64,000 nucleotides of DNA from Streptomyces sp. A2-16 (lineage in GTDB: Bacteria > Actinomycetota > Actinomycetes > Streptomycetales > Streptomycetaceae). The DNA lies in the NCBI RefSeq assembly GCF_018128905.1, contig NZ_CP063808.1, forward strand, positions 9,486,001 through 9,550,000, read 5' to 3'. The stretch's first letter is position 1; each line of letters opens with the position of its first letter. Position numbers and translations under genes: made by a program. The notes beneath the pieces are model-generated. The model searched no databases, was not told the origin of the DNA, and was given only the letters and a program-made list of their open reading frames with translations. Of this stretch, positions 1 through 7,334 are shown one piece after another.

Positions 1-348
1 CCGCGGCATCCATCCGCCGATCCTCACCGACCGGGGTCTCGTCGGCGCGGTGCGGGCTCTGGCGGCCGCCGGCGGGCTCTCGGTGCGGGTGGTGGAGGAG
101 GGCCTGGACGACGGGACCCGGGCGCCCGCGGCGGTGAAGGCGGCGGCCTACTTCGCGAGCGCGAGGTGCTGAAGCTGATGGCGGAGGGCCACGACAACGC
201 GACCATCTCCAGGACCCTCGTCGTCACCGAGCGCGCGGTCAGCAAGCACATCGGCAACGTCTTCCTCAAGCTGGGCCTCCCGCCGAGCGACAGCGGCCAC
301 CGGCGCGTCCTGGCCGTTCTGGCCCATCTGGCGCACACGCCCAGATGA
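1..348 (+). pseudogene. Fused remnant of sensor kinase and LuxR-type response regulator
   Basis: The frame open from base 2 reads like the end of a NarL-type histidine kinase dimerisation/linker region (RGIHPPILTDRGLVGAVRAL, then AVKAAAYF) and stops at 172. The frame from about 160 reads as a LuxR-type helix-turn-helix (REVLKLMAEGHDNATISRTL, then ERAVSKHIGNVFLKLGL) and stops at 348. In intact Streptomyces two-component pairs the kinase continues into an ATPase domain, and the regulator has a receiver domain before the HTH. Both are missing here, and the frame changes at about 155–165. The simplest reading is one deletion from inside the kinase gene to the 3' part of its downstream partner. 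The left window edge cuts the kinase, so its 5' state is unknown. No function is expected. Confidence 0.7.
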
Positions 349-351
349 CGT

Positions 352-993
352 TCAGCCGACGCCGAGTTCGGTCAACTCGCCCAGCGGCAGCGTGTGCTGG
401 GTCTGCAGGACCTTCGCGCGCAGGTAGCGGACGTTGTGGGCGGTGGTGAAGACACCGGTGGGGACCCGGTCGCGGACGCCGATGCCGAGGTCGCGCAACT
501 GGCCCGCCTTGTCGGGGTTGTTGGAGAGCAGGTCGAGCTCGCCGATCCCCAGGGCGGTCAGCATCTGCGCGGCCGCCGTGTAGTCGCGGGCGTCCTCGGG
601 CAGTCCCAGCGCGGTGTTCGCGGCGTAGGTGTCGAGACCCTGGTCCTGGAGGGCGTACGCGTCGAGCTTGTTGTAGAGGCCGATGCCGCGGCCCTCCTGG
701 CGCAGGTACAGCAGGATCCCGCCGCGCTCGGCTATGCGCTCGACCGCCTCGCGCAGCTGCGGGCCGCAGTCGCAGCGGGCGGAGCCGAAGACGTCGCCGG
801 TGAGGCACTCGGAGTGCAGGCGCACGAGCGGGACGGCACCGGGGGCGGGGTCGCCGAGGACGACGGCGAGGTGCTCCTGCCCGTCGGCCAGGCCGTGGAA
901 GGTGACGAGCTCGGCGTCTACGCGGTAACCGTCCCCGAAGCGCAGCGGGACGCGGACGCGGGAGCGCTGGGTGGCGGCGGGCAGGTCGGTCAT
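352..993 (-). CDS. ribA: GTP cyclohydrolase II (RibA)
   Basis: Cytoplasmic enzyme of riboflavin synthesis that opens GTP to a diaminopyrimidine phosphate, releasing formate and pyrophosphate. The family signatures are present: LHSECLTGDVFGSARCDCG, which supplies the three zinc cysteines, and the RQEGRGIG nucleotide-binding loop. It is a stand-alone cyclohydrolase of about 213 residues, not fused to a dihydroxybutanone-phosphate synthase domain. I chose the ATG at 993 because GGAG lies seven bases upstream; an in-frame ATG at 1017 would leave almost no leader beside the palindromes at 1021–1082. It is transcribed away from the marR and ribD-like genes and shares their operator motif, suggesting a small separately controlled riboflavin unit. 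Confidence 0.93.
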   Translation of the reverse strand: MTDLPAATQRSRVRVPLRFGDGYRVDAELVTFHGLADGQEHLAVVLGDPAPGAVPLVRLHSECLTGDVFGSARCDCGPQLREAVERIAERGGILLYLRQEGRGIGLYNKLDAYALQDQGLDTYAANTALGLPEDARDYTAAAQMLTALGIGELDLLSNNPDKAGQLRDLGIGVRDRVPTGVFTTAHNVRYLRAKVLQTQHTLPLGELTELGVG

Positions 994-1020
994 GCGGGTA
1001 CTCCGGTCCGTAGGCATACC

Positions 1021-1038
1021 TGCTTCAGATTTGAAGCA
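1021..1038. promoter_or_regulatory. MarR-type operator palindrome 1 at ribA
   Basis: TGCTTCAGATTTGAAGCA has seven-base perfect arms (TGCTTCA/TGAAGCA) around a four-base centre. It lies immediately upstream of ribA and matches the sites at 1065–1082 and 1640–1659. Assignment to the adjacent MarR protein is inferred from position and symmetry. Confidence 0.7.
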
Positions 1039-1064
1039 GTTCTACTGATCGTGACCCTACCCCA

Positions 1065-1082
1065 TGCTTTAAATTTGAAGCA
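1065..1082. promoter_or_regulatory. MarR-type operator palindrome 2 at ribA
   Basis: TGCTTTAAATTTGAAGCA is a near-perfect repeat of the palindrome at 1021–1038, 44 bases away centre to centre. Two similar sites ahead of ribA suggest cooperative repression or a bracketed promoter (inference). Confidence 0.65.
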
Positions 1083-1100
1083 ACGGGTTTATGGCGCGCG

Positions 1101-1150
1101 TCACGCCGGGTTCCTCAGGAACAGGACGAGGACGACCGCCGCCGCCAGGG
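1101..1150 (-). pseudogene. Possible 3' end of a lost MFS transporter gene
   Basis: Immediately downstream of, and overlapping, the marR 3' end, a second frame reads LAAAVVLVLFLRNPA and then stops at 1101–1103. This looks like the last transmembrane helix and tail of a major facilitator transporter, a common partner directly downstream of Streptomyces marR genes. The marR frame itself ends in an unusual RRRSSSSCS tail, as if it had lost its own stop codon. I infer a deletion joining the marR end to the transporter end. The evidence is short and could be chance. Confidence 0.35.
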
Positions 1151-1624
1151 CACCTCCTCGGAGGCGCCCTCGTCCCCCTGGAGCCCCTCGGTGATGCTGG
1201 TGAAGATCTCCTCCAGCTGTCCCACCTGCTCCGGGGTGAGTCGGTCGAAGAGCGCGGACCGGACCGTCTCCACATGGCCCGGCGCCGCCCGCTCCAGCAC
1301 CGCCATGCCCTCGTCCGTGAGGACCGCGACACTGCCGCGCTTGTCCCACTGGCAGCTCTCGCGCCGCACCAGCCCGTCCTTCTCCAGCCGGGCGACGGCG
1401 TACGTGAGCCGGGGCCGGGTGATCTTCAGCCCCTCGGCGAGATCGGTCATCCGCAGCCGCCGCTCCGGGGTCTCGGAGAGGTTGGCCAGGATGGAGTAGT
1501 ACACATGGGGCATGCCGGCCTCCTGCTGGAGCTGCCGGTCGATGGTGTCCTCCAGGAGGAGCGAGGCGGCGATGTAGGCACGCCAGGCTCGCTGCTCGTC
1601 GGGGCTGAGCCAGCGGGTCGTCAT
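1115..1624 (-). CDS. MarR-family transcriptional regulator
   Basis: Winged-helix repressor of about 169 residues. The HTH lies around LRMTDLAEGLKITRPRLTYA (about residues 58–77), with the wing region DKRGSVAVLTDEG after it. I chose the ATG at 1624 because an upstream in-frame start would place coding sequence across the operator at 1640–1659. The gene is divergent from the RibD-like gene, and the same TTCAA-N2-5-TTGAA palindrome sits at both the marR/ribD-like and ribA promoters. Control of riboflavin-type genes by this regulator is therefore likely, probably with autoregulation (inference). The last nine residues (RRRSSSSCS) appear foreign; see the possible transporter remnant at 1101–1150. 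The ligand is unknown. Confidence 0.88.
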   Translation of the reverse strand: MTTRWLSPDEQRAWRAYIAASLLLEDTIDRQLQQEAGMPHVYYSILANLSETPERRLRMTDLAEGLKITRPRLTYAVARLEKDGLVRRESCQWDKRGSVAVLTDEGMAVLERAAPGHVETVRSALFDRLTPEQVGQLEEIFTSITEGLQGDEGASEEVPWRRRSSSSCS

Positions 1625-1639
1625 GCCCCCAGTGTAGGT

Positions 1640-1659
1640 TTGCTTCAAACTTGAACCAA
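1640..1659. promoter_or_regulatory. MarR-type operator between marR and ribD-like gene
   Basis: TTGCTTCAAACTTGAACCAA contains TTCAA-AC-TTGAA and matches the two palindromes at ribA. It lies in the 86-base divergent gap, where it could repress both genes. Confidence 0.65.
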
Positions 1660-1710
1660 GACCCGCCGCTCCTGAAGCTCCCGCACCCGTTTCCGAGAGG
1701 GACCGCACCG

Positions 1711-2841
1711 ATGCCCCACCCCTACGTTCTCCTCTCCGCCGCGGTCTCCCTCGACGGCTACCTCGACGACACCGGCCCCGACCGGCTCCTCCTGTCCAGC
1801 CCGGCCGACTTCGACCGCGTCGACGAGGTCCGCGCCTCCGTGGACGCGATCCTGATCGGCGCCGGCACGATCCGCGCCGACAACCCCCGGCTGCTGGTGA
1901 ACTCCGAGGAGCGCCGCGCGACCCGTGTCGCCGCCGGGAAACCGCCGTACCCCCTGAAGGTCACGGTCAGCGGCTCGGGCGAACTGGACCCGGCGGCGAA
2001 CTTCTGGCACACGGGCGGCGAGAAGGTCGTCTACACGACGGACCAGGGCGCAGAGCGGGCCCGCAAGGCGGGTCTGGCAGCCGACGTGGTTCCCCTCGGC
2101 CCGGCGCTGGACTGGCGCCGCCTGCTGGAGCACCTGAACTCGGTGTACGGCGTCGAACGGCTCATGGTCGAGGGCGGCGGCCGTATCCACACCCAGCTCC
2201 TCCAGCAGGGCCTGGCGGACGAGGTGCAGCTGGTCCTGGCCCCGCTGTTCGTCGGCGATCCGGACGCCCCGCGGCTCTTCGGCCCGGGCACCTACCAGGG
2301 CGGCCGGCTGCGCCTCGTGGAGACCCGCCGTATCGAGGACGTGGTGCTGATGCGCTACGAACCCACGGCCCCCGGCACGGGCCCGGTACCCTCCGCCGCC
2401 GACCACCACTGGCTCGCGCTGGCCTGCGAGTTGGCGGCCCAGTGCCCGCCCTCCCGGACGGCCTTCAGCGTGGGCGCGGTGGTGGTGGCCGCCGACGGCA
2501 CGGAGCTGGCCCGCGGCCACTCCCGGGAGTCCGGCGACCCCGTCGTGCACGCCGAGGAGGCGGCCCTGGCGAAGATCTCCCCGACGGACCCCCGCCTCGC
2601 CACCGCCACGGTCTACACCAGCCTGGAACCCTGCACCCGCCGGGCCTCCCGTCCAGCCCCCTGCGCCCGGCTGATCCTGGAGGCCGGGGTGGGGCGGGTG
2701 GTGACGGCGTGGCGGGAGCCCGACACGTTCGTGGCGGCGGCGGACGGGACGGGGATGCTGACGGCGGCCGGCGTGGACGTGGTGGTGCTCGGCGAGTTCG
2801 AGGAGCGGGCGACGGCACCCAACCGCCACCTCCTGCCGTGA
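1711..2841 (+). CDS. RibD-like bifunctional reductase–deaminase (reversed domain order)
   Basis: Riboflavin-pathway type enzyme of 376 residues that would deaminate and reduce the pyrimidine product of RibA. The first about 225 residues are a RibD_C/DHFR-like reductase (SLDGYLDD, VDAILIGAGTIRADNP, LMVEGGGRIHTQLL). The C-terminal part is a cytidine-deaminase fold with HAEEAAL and SLEPCTRRASRPAPC supplying the zinc ligands. Canonical RibD has the deaminase first, so this order is swapped. I chose the ATG at 1711 because GAGAGGGA lies about eight bases upstream. With ribA and marR nearby it may form a second, inducible riboflavin supply, or act on a modified pterin or deazaflavin-type substrate; the sequence cannot decide. 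Confidence 0.85.
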   Translation: MPHPYVLLSAAVSLDGYLDDTGPDRLLLSSPADFDRVDEVRASVDAILIGAGTIRADNPRLLVNSEERRATRVAAGKPPYPLKVTVSGSGELDPAANFWHTGGEKVVYTTDQGAERARKAGLAADVVPLGPALDWRRLLEHLNSVYGVERLMVEGGGRIHTQLLQQGLADEVQLVLAPLFVGDPDAPRLFGPGTYQGGRLRLVETRRIEDVVLMRYEPTAPGTGPVPSAADHHWLALACELAAQCPPSRTAFSVGAVVVAADGTELARGHSRESGDPVVHAEEAALAKISPTDPRLATATVYTSLEPCTRRASRPAPCARLILEAGVGRVVTAWREPDTFVAAADGTGMLTAAGVDVVVLGEFEERATAPNRHLLP

Positions 2842-2842
2842 A

Positions 2843-3945
2843 CTAGCCGATGGCGTAAGCCCGGTACACCGTCTCCACCGAGCGGTCCCCAGCCGCGTCG
2901 GTCACCTCCGAGCGCAGGGCGACGGCGCCGGAGGCCGGGTTGCGGACCGACGCCTGCCAGGTCGAACCGGAGTGCCTGACGGTCGCCGCCTTCCAGGTCC
3001 TGCCGCCGTCGGCGGACGACCAGACCCGGACGGACTTGGCGGTCACCGTCGTGAACCGCACATCCCCCTGGGAGCCGCGCCCGGCGCTCACGTCGACCGT
3101 GGTGGTGCTGTTCGCGGCGGCCTGGTTGCGGCTGTTGAGCCCGATGGGCAGGAAGCGGGTCATGAACACCGGCGCGACCATCGACCTGGCCGGGTCGGCC
3201 TTGAAGTGCCAGTCGAGGGTGACGCGCGACGACAGCATCCCGGCCGGGAAGGTGATGCCGGGACGGTAGCGGTGGGCGTCGACGGTCAGGTCGTACCAGC
3301 CGGCCGAGCGGATCCCGGCGGAGAACTCGGCGTCGCCGGTGCCCCAGTCGGTCAGGGTCTGCTTCTTGACGGTGGTGCTCCCCTTGGTGAGGACCACCGT
3401 CTCCTTGGTCGGGTCGGCGCCGTTCGCCCCGACGTCCGGGTCGCCGATCAGGGCGTCCGGGATGAAGGAGACGGACCTGCCCGCGACCGTCGGCAGGTAG
3501 TGCATCGGACTCCACGCGGCCCGCCCGAAGGACTGGGTGAAGCTCTGCCCCGCCTTCAGCGTCCTGACCTTCGGGAAACCGCCGCCGACGTCGTCGCCGT
3601 TGTCCGCGAAGAGGTCGTCGCGGGGCTGCCAGGTCCCGGGCGTCACATGGACGGCGGCGCTGTACGGGGCGCTGTCGTCGCGCACCTCGGCCATCAGGTC
3701 GGTCGTGCAGTCCTCGGTCTTCGGCGTCGCCTGGAGCGCGGTGTCGTTCTGCGTGGCCATCTGTGTGCCGCCGCGCACCGAGAAGCGCACCGTGGCCAGG
3801 TTCGCCCGCTTGTACGACCCACCGGGCGCGGTCGGGATGCCCGTGGTGTTCTTCACCGCGACATAGCTGTCCTTGCCCGTCCACTGCGCCAGGTAGCCGA
3901 ACTGGAGCAGCTTGGAGGAGTTCGGGATGGCGTATCCGCGGTTCC
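2843..3945 (-). pseudogene. 3' remnant of secreted S8-family serine protease
   Basis: The frame reads through about 365 residues of the C-terminal, non-catalytic part of a large Streptomyces subtilisin-like protease: beta-rich segments such as YAIPNSSKLLQFGYLAQWTG, a region with WQPRDDLFADNGDD, and a tail with VRVWSSADGGRTWKAATV. The Asp/His/Ser catalytic domain and signal peptide are absent. Sense continues upstream of the first possible start (3856) to about 3940, where it turns into unrelated sequence. This shows a gene that lost its 5' part rather than a genuine short protein. Family assignment is from remembered similarity of the tail. The gene is convergent with the ribD-like gene, two bases from its stop. 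Confidence 0.7.
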
Positions 3946-4134
3946 TTCTCCACGACGGTGTCCTGCACCCCGGGCGCCCCGGTCGCCTGGACCGGTACGG
4001 CCGTGCCCACCGGCTCGGTCCCCTTCCAGAAGGGGGACGTCGAGGTCGAGGGCCGCGCGACGGCGACGGACCCGGACTACGACCGGCCGGTCACGGTCGC
4101 CGAGACGGTGGCGGTGCGCCTGACCCGGGTCTGA
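3946..4134 (+). pseudogene. 3' fragment of an unidentified gene
   Basis: From about 3946 the + strand reads FSTTVSCTPGAPVAWTG and later DPDYDRPVTVAETVAVRLTRV before a stop at 4132–4134. The composition looks coding, but the frame to the left is the antisense of the protease remnant. It resembles the beta-rich C-terminus of a secreted protein; I do not recognise the family. Together with the protease remnant it suggests one deletion that removed the 5' ends of a divergent gene pair. Confidence 0.4.
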
Positions 4135-4182
4135 TCCGGATCTGATCCCGGGCAGGCAGGCAGGTGGGGCGTGGGGCGCCTT

Positions 4183-4416
4183 TCAACGCCCTCGGGACCG
4201 GTCCGCTGACACGGATGGCACGGCTGGGCCGGGTGACACCGACGGCACGAGTGGCACCGGTGACCCCGGTGTGCCGCGCCCTCTGTGACCCGGCAGGGCG
4301 GTGCCGTACCGGTGCGCGGTGATTCTGCCGGTGCGCTGGACGTGGAGCCGGTGCAGCACGTAGGCAGCCACTCCGGTGAGGACGATGAAGGCGTCCGCCG
4401 CCTCGAAGGCGTCCAT
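4183..4416 (-). CDS. Small protein with one membrane segment, function unknown
   Basis: Seventy-seven residues starting MDAFEAADAFIVLTGVAAYV. A short hydrophobic helix (about residues 9–20) is followed by basic residues and a long Pro/Ser/Val-rich tail with SPV/PSV repeats. GAGGG lies eight bases upstream of the ATG and the gene starts 11 bases after the DUF5994 gene on the same strand, so the two are probably co-transcribed. I do not recognise the protein, and the low-complexity tail leaves some doubt that the whole frame is translated. Confidence 0.45.
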   Translation of the reverse strand: MDAFEAADAFIVLTGVAAYVLHRLHVQRTGRITAHRYGTALPGHRGRGTPGSPVPLVPSVSPGPAVPSVSADRSRGR

Positions 4417-4427
4417 GACGGCCGCCC

Positions 4428-4988
4428 TCACCTGTCGGCGAGCAGGCGGTCGGCCGGGCCGGTCTCCGTGACCGGCCCGGCCCTGTCGGCCTGTTCGGGG
4501 GAGACGCCGGACACCGGGGCGGTGCCGCCGTACCGGGTCTCCTCCGCGGCGATGAGCGCGCTCGCGGTGAGCGGCGGCCCGTCGTGGCCGGACGCGGCGG
4601 CCATCAGCCGGGAGGCCGACTCCGCCCCGGTCTCGGGCGGGATGATCAGCAGGTCCCAGCGGCCGGTGCCGTAGGAGAGCAGCAGCAGCTTGTGCGGGTC
4701 GATCTCCGGGGTGAACCAGCCGACCTTGACGACGTGGCCGCCCACGGGAACCTTGCGGGGGATGACCGGCCAGTGCTCCGGGTTGACGGCGACACGGGTG
4801 ATGCGGCCCCACAGGGTGTCCAACACGGCGGTCAGCGCGGGCAGTTCGCTCGGCAGATCCCGGGTGCGGGGCCACCAGGCACCGTCCAGGAGGCCCCGGG
4901 AGGCGCCCTCTGTCTTCAGGGCGAGACGCGCGGCCGGGACCGCGGCGGGCTCGGGGGGCGGCAAGGTGGGGAGCAAGGTCGCCGACAT
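4428..4988 (-). CDS. DUF5994 family protein
   Basis: About 186 residues. The conserved Streptomyces DUF5994 core is visible: LLDGAWWPRTRDLPSELPAL, VAVNPEHWP, then HVVKVGWFTPEIDPHKLLLL and WDLLIIPP. No catalytic motif is apparent, and the family function is unknown. The ATG at 4988 gives the usual family N-terminus; the frame is open to 5096, but that extension looks non-conserved. Small proteins of this family often lie among stress and anti-sigma genes, as they do here (CsbD, STAS and Asp23 genes follow). Confidence 0.8.
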   Translation of the reverse strand: MSATLLPTLPPPEPAAVPAARLALKTEGASRGLLDGAWWPRTRDLPSELPALTAVLDTLWGRITRVAVNPEHWPVIPRKVPVGGHVVKVGWFTPEIDPHKLLLLSYGTGRWDLLIIPPETGAESASRLMAAASGHDGPPLTASALIAAEETRYGGTAPVSGVSPEQADRAGPVTETGPADRLLADR

Positions 4989-5345
4989 GACGCGAACCCG
5001 TCTCCGGGCCGCCTCTGCGGCGACCCGGGTTTCATCTCTCGCCGAGGACGACCCGGCGTGGAAGCCGGTGTGCGAAGTGCCCTCGGTACTGTCCACAGTA
5101 CTCCGCGCGCCGCGGCGACGGGGTGCGACGGCGGCCCTGGGCGTGCAGCGGTCACCGGGTGAACCGACGGCGCTGCCGCGGCGCGAGCCGGAGTTCGCCG
5201 GACTGCGTGTCGGGGGCGGACCGCAGGCGCGGGAGGATCTCGTCCTGTCCGTCCGACGGGACCAGCGGCTTCGGCCCCGGCCGACGGCGCTCGGCGGAGA
5301 ACCGGGCTCGGGAGGCGGGCTACCGGGCGCGCGTCCGGTCGTACC
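4989..5345. other. Intergenic region without a recognisable gene
   Basis: No frame on either strand has family features, and the translations are Arg/Pro/Gly-rich shadows. It holds the 5' region of the DUF5994 gene and the 3' flank of csbD. Given the deletion scars nearby it may be gene debris, but I can identify none. Confidence 0.5.
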
Positions 5346-5570
5346 TCATCGGGGGTCGCCTCCCTTCCGCCTGAACACGGATCGGGAGTCGCCTCCGTCC
5401 CGCCTGAACGCGCCCTTGGCCTTCTCGACGGCCTGCTTCAGGCCGCCGGAGACCCGATCGGCCCGGCCCCGGCGCTGCAGCCGCCGGTTGCCGGTGACCC
5501 GGCCGAGTTCTTCGGTGATCCTGCCCTTCATCGCCTGTGCCTGGTTCCTGGCGTTCCGTGAAACGTTCAT
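5346..5570 (-). CDS. CsbD-like stress-response protein
   Basis: Seventy-four-residue hydrophilic protein with the CsbD pattern: NARNQAQAMKGRITEELGRV, TGNRRLQRRGRADRVSGGLK, QAVEKAKGAF. CsbD proteins are abundant general-stress proteins of unknown mechanism, SigB-controlled in Bacillus and often so in actinomycetes. The C-terminal RRDGGDSRSVFRRKGGDPR tail is unusual and contains a short duplicated motif. It lies on the same strand as the STAS gene upstream. Confidence 0.85.
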   Translation of the reverse strand: MNVSRNARNQAQAMKGRITEELGRVTGNRRLQRRGRADRVSGGLKQAVEKAKGAFRRDGGDSRSVFRRKGGDPR

Positions 5571-5654
5571 GTGGACCTCGCTGTTGTTCGGTGGGTGGGC
5601 CTCGCGAGGACTGCGCGAGGCGGGTGGACCGCATGCCCGGTCAGCTCCGACGAC

Positions 5655-6077
5655 TCACCACGCGTCCCCCGAGAGAACGGACGCCAGAGGAAAGGACCTG
5701 GGCGGCGGGACCGGACCGGGTGCGCCCGGGGTGTCGCCGGGCGGCGGCACGGGACCGTACGGCCGGCCCAGGAGCAGGAACCCGCAGCCGACGAGGTCGA
5801 GGATCCGGGCCAGCATCAGCGGCGGATGATGCAGGCGCAGGGTTCCGCCGACCGCGGTGGTCTGCTGGGCGGCGAGGAGGAACTCGTTGAGTCCGCTGCA
5901 GTCGCAGAAGACGACGGGGGTGAGGTCGACGTCGATGGAGCGGACACCGTCCCGCAGGCACTCCTCCAGCGACGCGCGCACCAGCGGCGCGGATTCGAGG
6001 TCGATCTCACCGGCCAGGGTGATCAGCGCTCGTGTGCTGCGGTCGTGGCGGTAGACGGTGAGCTGTGGCTGGGGCAT
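5655..6077 (-). CDS. STAS-domain anti-anti-sigma factor
   Basis: About 140 residues. The STAS core spans roughly residues 5–105: LITLAGEIDLESAPLVRASL, then VDLTPVVFCDCSGLNEFLLA, where the Ser before Gly-Leu-Asn is the expected phosphorylation site. Proteins of this type bind an anti-sigma kinase when unphosphorylated, releasing a SigB/SigF-like factor. The last about 35 residues are a Pro/Gly-rich extension outside the fold. The cognate kinase is not adjacent. Confidence 0.85.
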   Translation of the reverse strand: MPQPQLTVYRHDRSTRALITLAGEIDLESAPLVRASLEECLRDGVRSIDVDLTPVVFCDCSGLNEFLLAAQQTTAVGGTLRLHHPPLMLARILDLVGCGFLLLGRPYGPVPPPGDTPGAPGPVPPPRSFPLASVLSGDAW

Positions 6078-6513
6078 GGCGCCTCGGTTCTGAGGGCCGT
6101 CCGTCAGCGGGTGCGTCGGGCCGGAGTCCCGGCTTCCTGGGCGCACTCCCGGCGGGGGCGTCTGTACGGCGGAGGCGGAGCAACGGCCGGTCCGAAGCCC
6201 TGCACGGCAGGACAGGGGATCCGCCCGGTTCCCTCCAGGGATGCGCCGGATGACAGACGATGGGTCCGCACCCGGCAGCCATCTGTGTTCAGCGAACAGC
6301 ATGGCGCCAGGGTCTGGGACGTCTCTACGACAGCGTAGTGCTCCCAGCGCTCGACGGAAGGTTGGCGGCGGCCCGGTCCCAGGATGCGGACGGAACGAAA
6401 AGCCCCGCGCGCGGCTGCATGTCCGAGCCTTCGCACGGTACTCATGAGATGAAGCCGGGCGGCCGACGGCCGCCGAGTCGGCACTCCGCGCACCGCCCGA
6501 GGAGGTGGCTCGC
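6078..6513. other. Divergent intergenic region (STAS / Asp23 genes)
   Basis: About 436 bases between divergently transcribed stress-type genes. No credible reading frame; it should hold both promoters. I see no clear sigma-factor consensus. GGAGG at 6500–6505 is the Shine–Dalgarno of the Asp23 gene. Confidence 0.5.
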
Positions 6514-6987
6514 ATGACGGAGCCGAATGGTTCAACTCTGCAGAAGTCCGGTCCGGACGAACCCCGCACCCACCTGGGCACCCATCTTCCGGCGGCGTCG
6601 GAGCCGCGCGGCAGGACGACCATCGCGGACGGCGTGGTGGAGAAGATCGCCGGGATCGCCGCACGGGAGGTCCCCGGCATCCACGCGCTGGGCGGCGGCT
6701 TCTCCCGCACCATGGGAGCGATGCGCGACCGGGTACCCGGTGGACAGCCGAGCGCCGGGCGCGGCGTCAAGGTCGAGGTCGGCGAGAAGCAGACCGCCAT
6801 CGACCTCCAGGTCGTCGTGGAGTACGGGACGAGCATCAGCGACGTCGCCGCGGATGTCCGGGAGAACGTGATCGCGGCGGTGGAGCGGATGACGGGCCTG
6901 GAAGTCGTCGAGGTGAACATCGCGGTCAACGACGTCCACCTGCCGGACGAGGACACCCCTGAGCCCAGCCAGGGGCGGGTGCAGTAG
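6514..6987 (+). CDS. Asp23/Gls24 family envelope stress protein
   Basis: About 157 residues. After a variable N-terminus the Asp23 fold follows: TTIADGVVEKIAGIAAREVPGI, KVEVGEKQTAIDLQVVVEYG, then DVRENVIAAVERMTGLEVVE and VNIAVNDVHLP. Asp23/Gls24 proteins are cell-envelope-associated stress proteins; in actinomycetes they come in clusters, whereas this one stands alone. The ATG at 6514 is preceded by GGAGG at eight bases, better than the GTG at 6505. It is the last chromosomal gene before the element's attL. Confidence 0.87.
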   Translation: MTEPNGSTLQKSGPDEPRTHLGTHLPAASEPRGRTTIADGVVEKIAGIAAREVPGIHALGGGFSRTMGAMRDRVPGGQPSAGRGVKVEVGEKQTAIDLQVVVEYGTSISDVAADVRENVIAAVERMTGLEVVEVNIAVNDVHLPDEDTPEPSQGRVQ

Positions 6988-7092
6988 GGCGACGGCCCAG
7001 GTCCGCACCGGGGAACAAGGCAGCGCCCGACCCGACCGAAGCCGACTCAGGCGCTGCACGGCAGGTCGGAGGGGGTACCCCCGTGACCCGCA

Positions 7093-7140
7093 CCGTAGGC
7101 CCTGTGGGACTCGAACCCACAACCAATGGATTAAAAGTCC
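7093..7140. repeat. attL: 48-bp duplication of tRNA-Lys 3' end
   Basis: Identical to 37409–37456, covering the T arm, variable region and most of the anticodon arm of tRNA-Lys read from the opposite strand. Identity ends at 7140 (AGTCC then TGGCC, against AGTCC then ACTGC in the intact gene). About 75 bases to its left also resemble the sequence left of attR, though imperfectly. Confidence 0.92.
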
Positions 7141-7156
7141 TGGCCAAAGCTTGCTG

Positions 7157-7193
7157 GGTGGTTCCGGACGCTGGTCCGGTGTCCGGAACCACC
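7157..7193. repeat. Inverted repeat just inside attL
   Basis: Arms GGTGGTTCCGGAC (7157–7169) and GTCCGGAACCACC (7181–7193) pair perfectly over 13 bases around an 11-base loop. It lies 17 bases inside the attL core. It could be a terminator, an integrase/Xis binding site, or a relic. Confidence 0.7.
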
Positions 7194-7252
7194 TGGTCAG
7201 AGCATGTGGGTCGTGAGTGCCGATCCGGCGAGCGGCGGGTTGTGCCGCACCG

Positions 7253-7274
7253 TCCGCTCACGCATCGCTCACGC
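7253..7274. repeat. 22-bp direct repeat, left copy (candidate integrase arm site)
   Basis: Identical to 37297–37318. It consists of TC followed by two CGCTCACGC units separated by AT. Its symmetrical placement about 90–115 bases inside each att core suggests integrase arm-type or Xis sites (inference). Confidence 0.75.
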
Positions 7275-7334
7275 GTTACACGTCGCCAGGACAGCCGCTG
7301 GACGTGATGCGTGGGCGGCAGCCCTCGCGCCGAC

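Noticed and set aside
5655..6956. 433-codon minus-strand frame covering STAS and the Asp23 region
   Set aside because: Only the last 140 codons (STAS protein) look real; the upstream part is antisense to the Asp23/Gls24 gene and intergenic.
7096..7140. A second tRNA-Lys gene at the left end
   Set aside because: Only the 3' part is present and the sequence diverges before the 5' half of the tRNA; it is the att copy.
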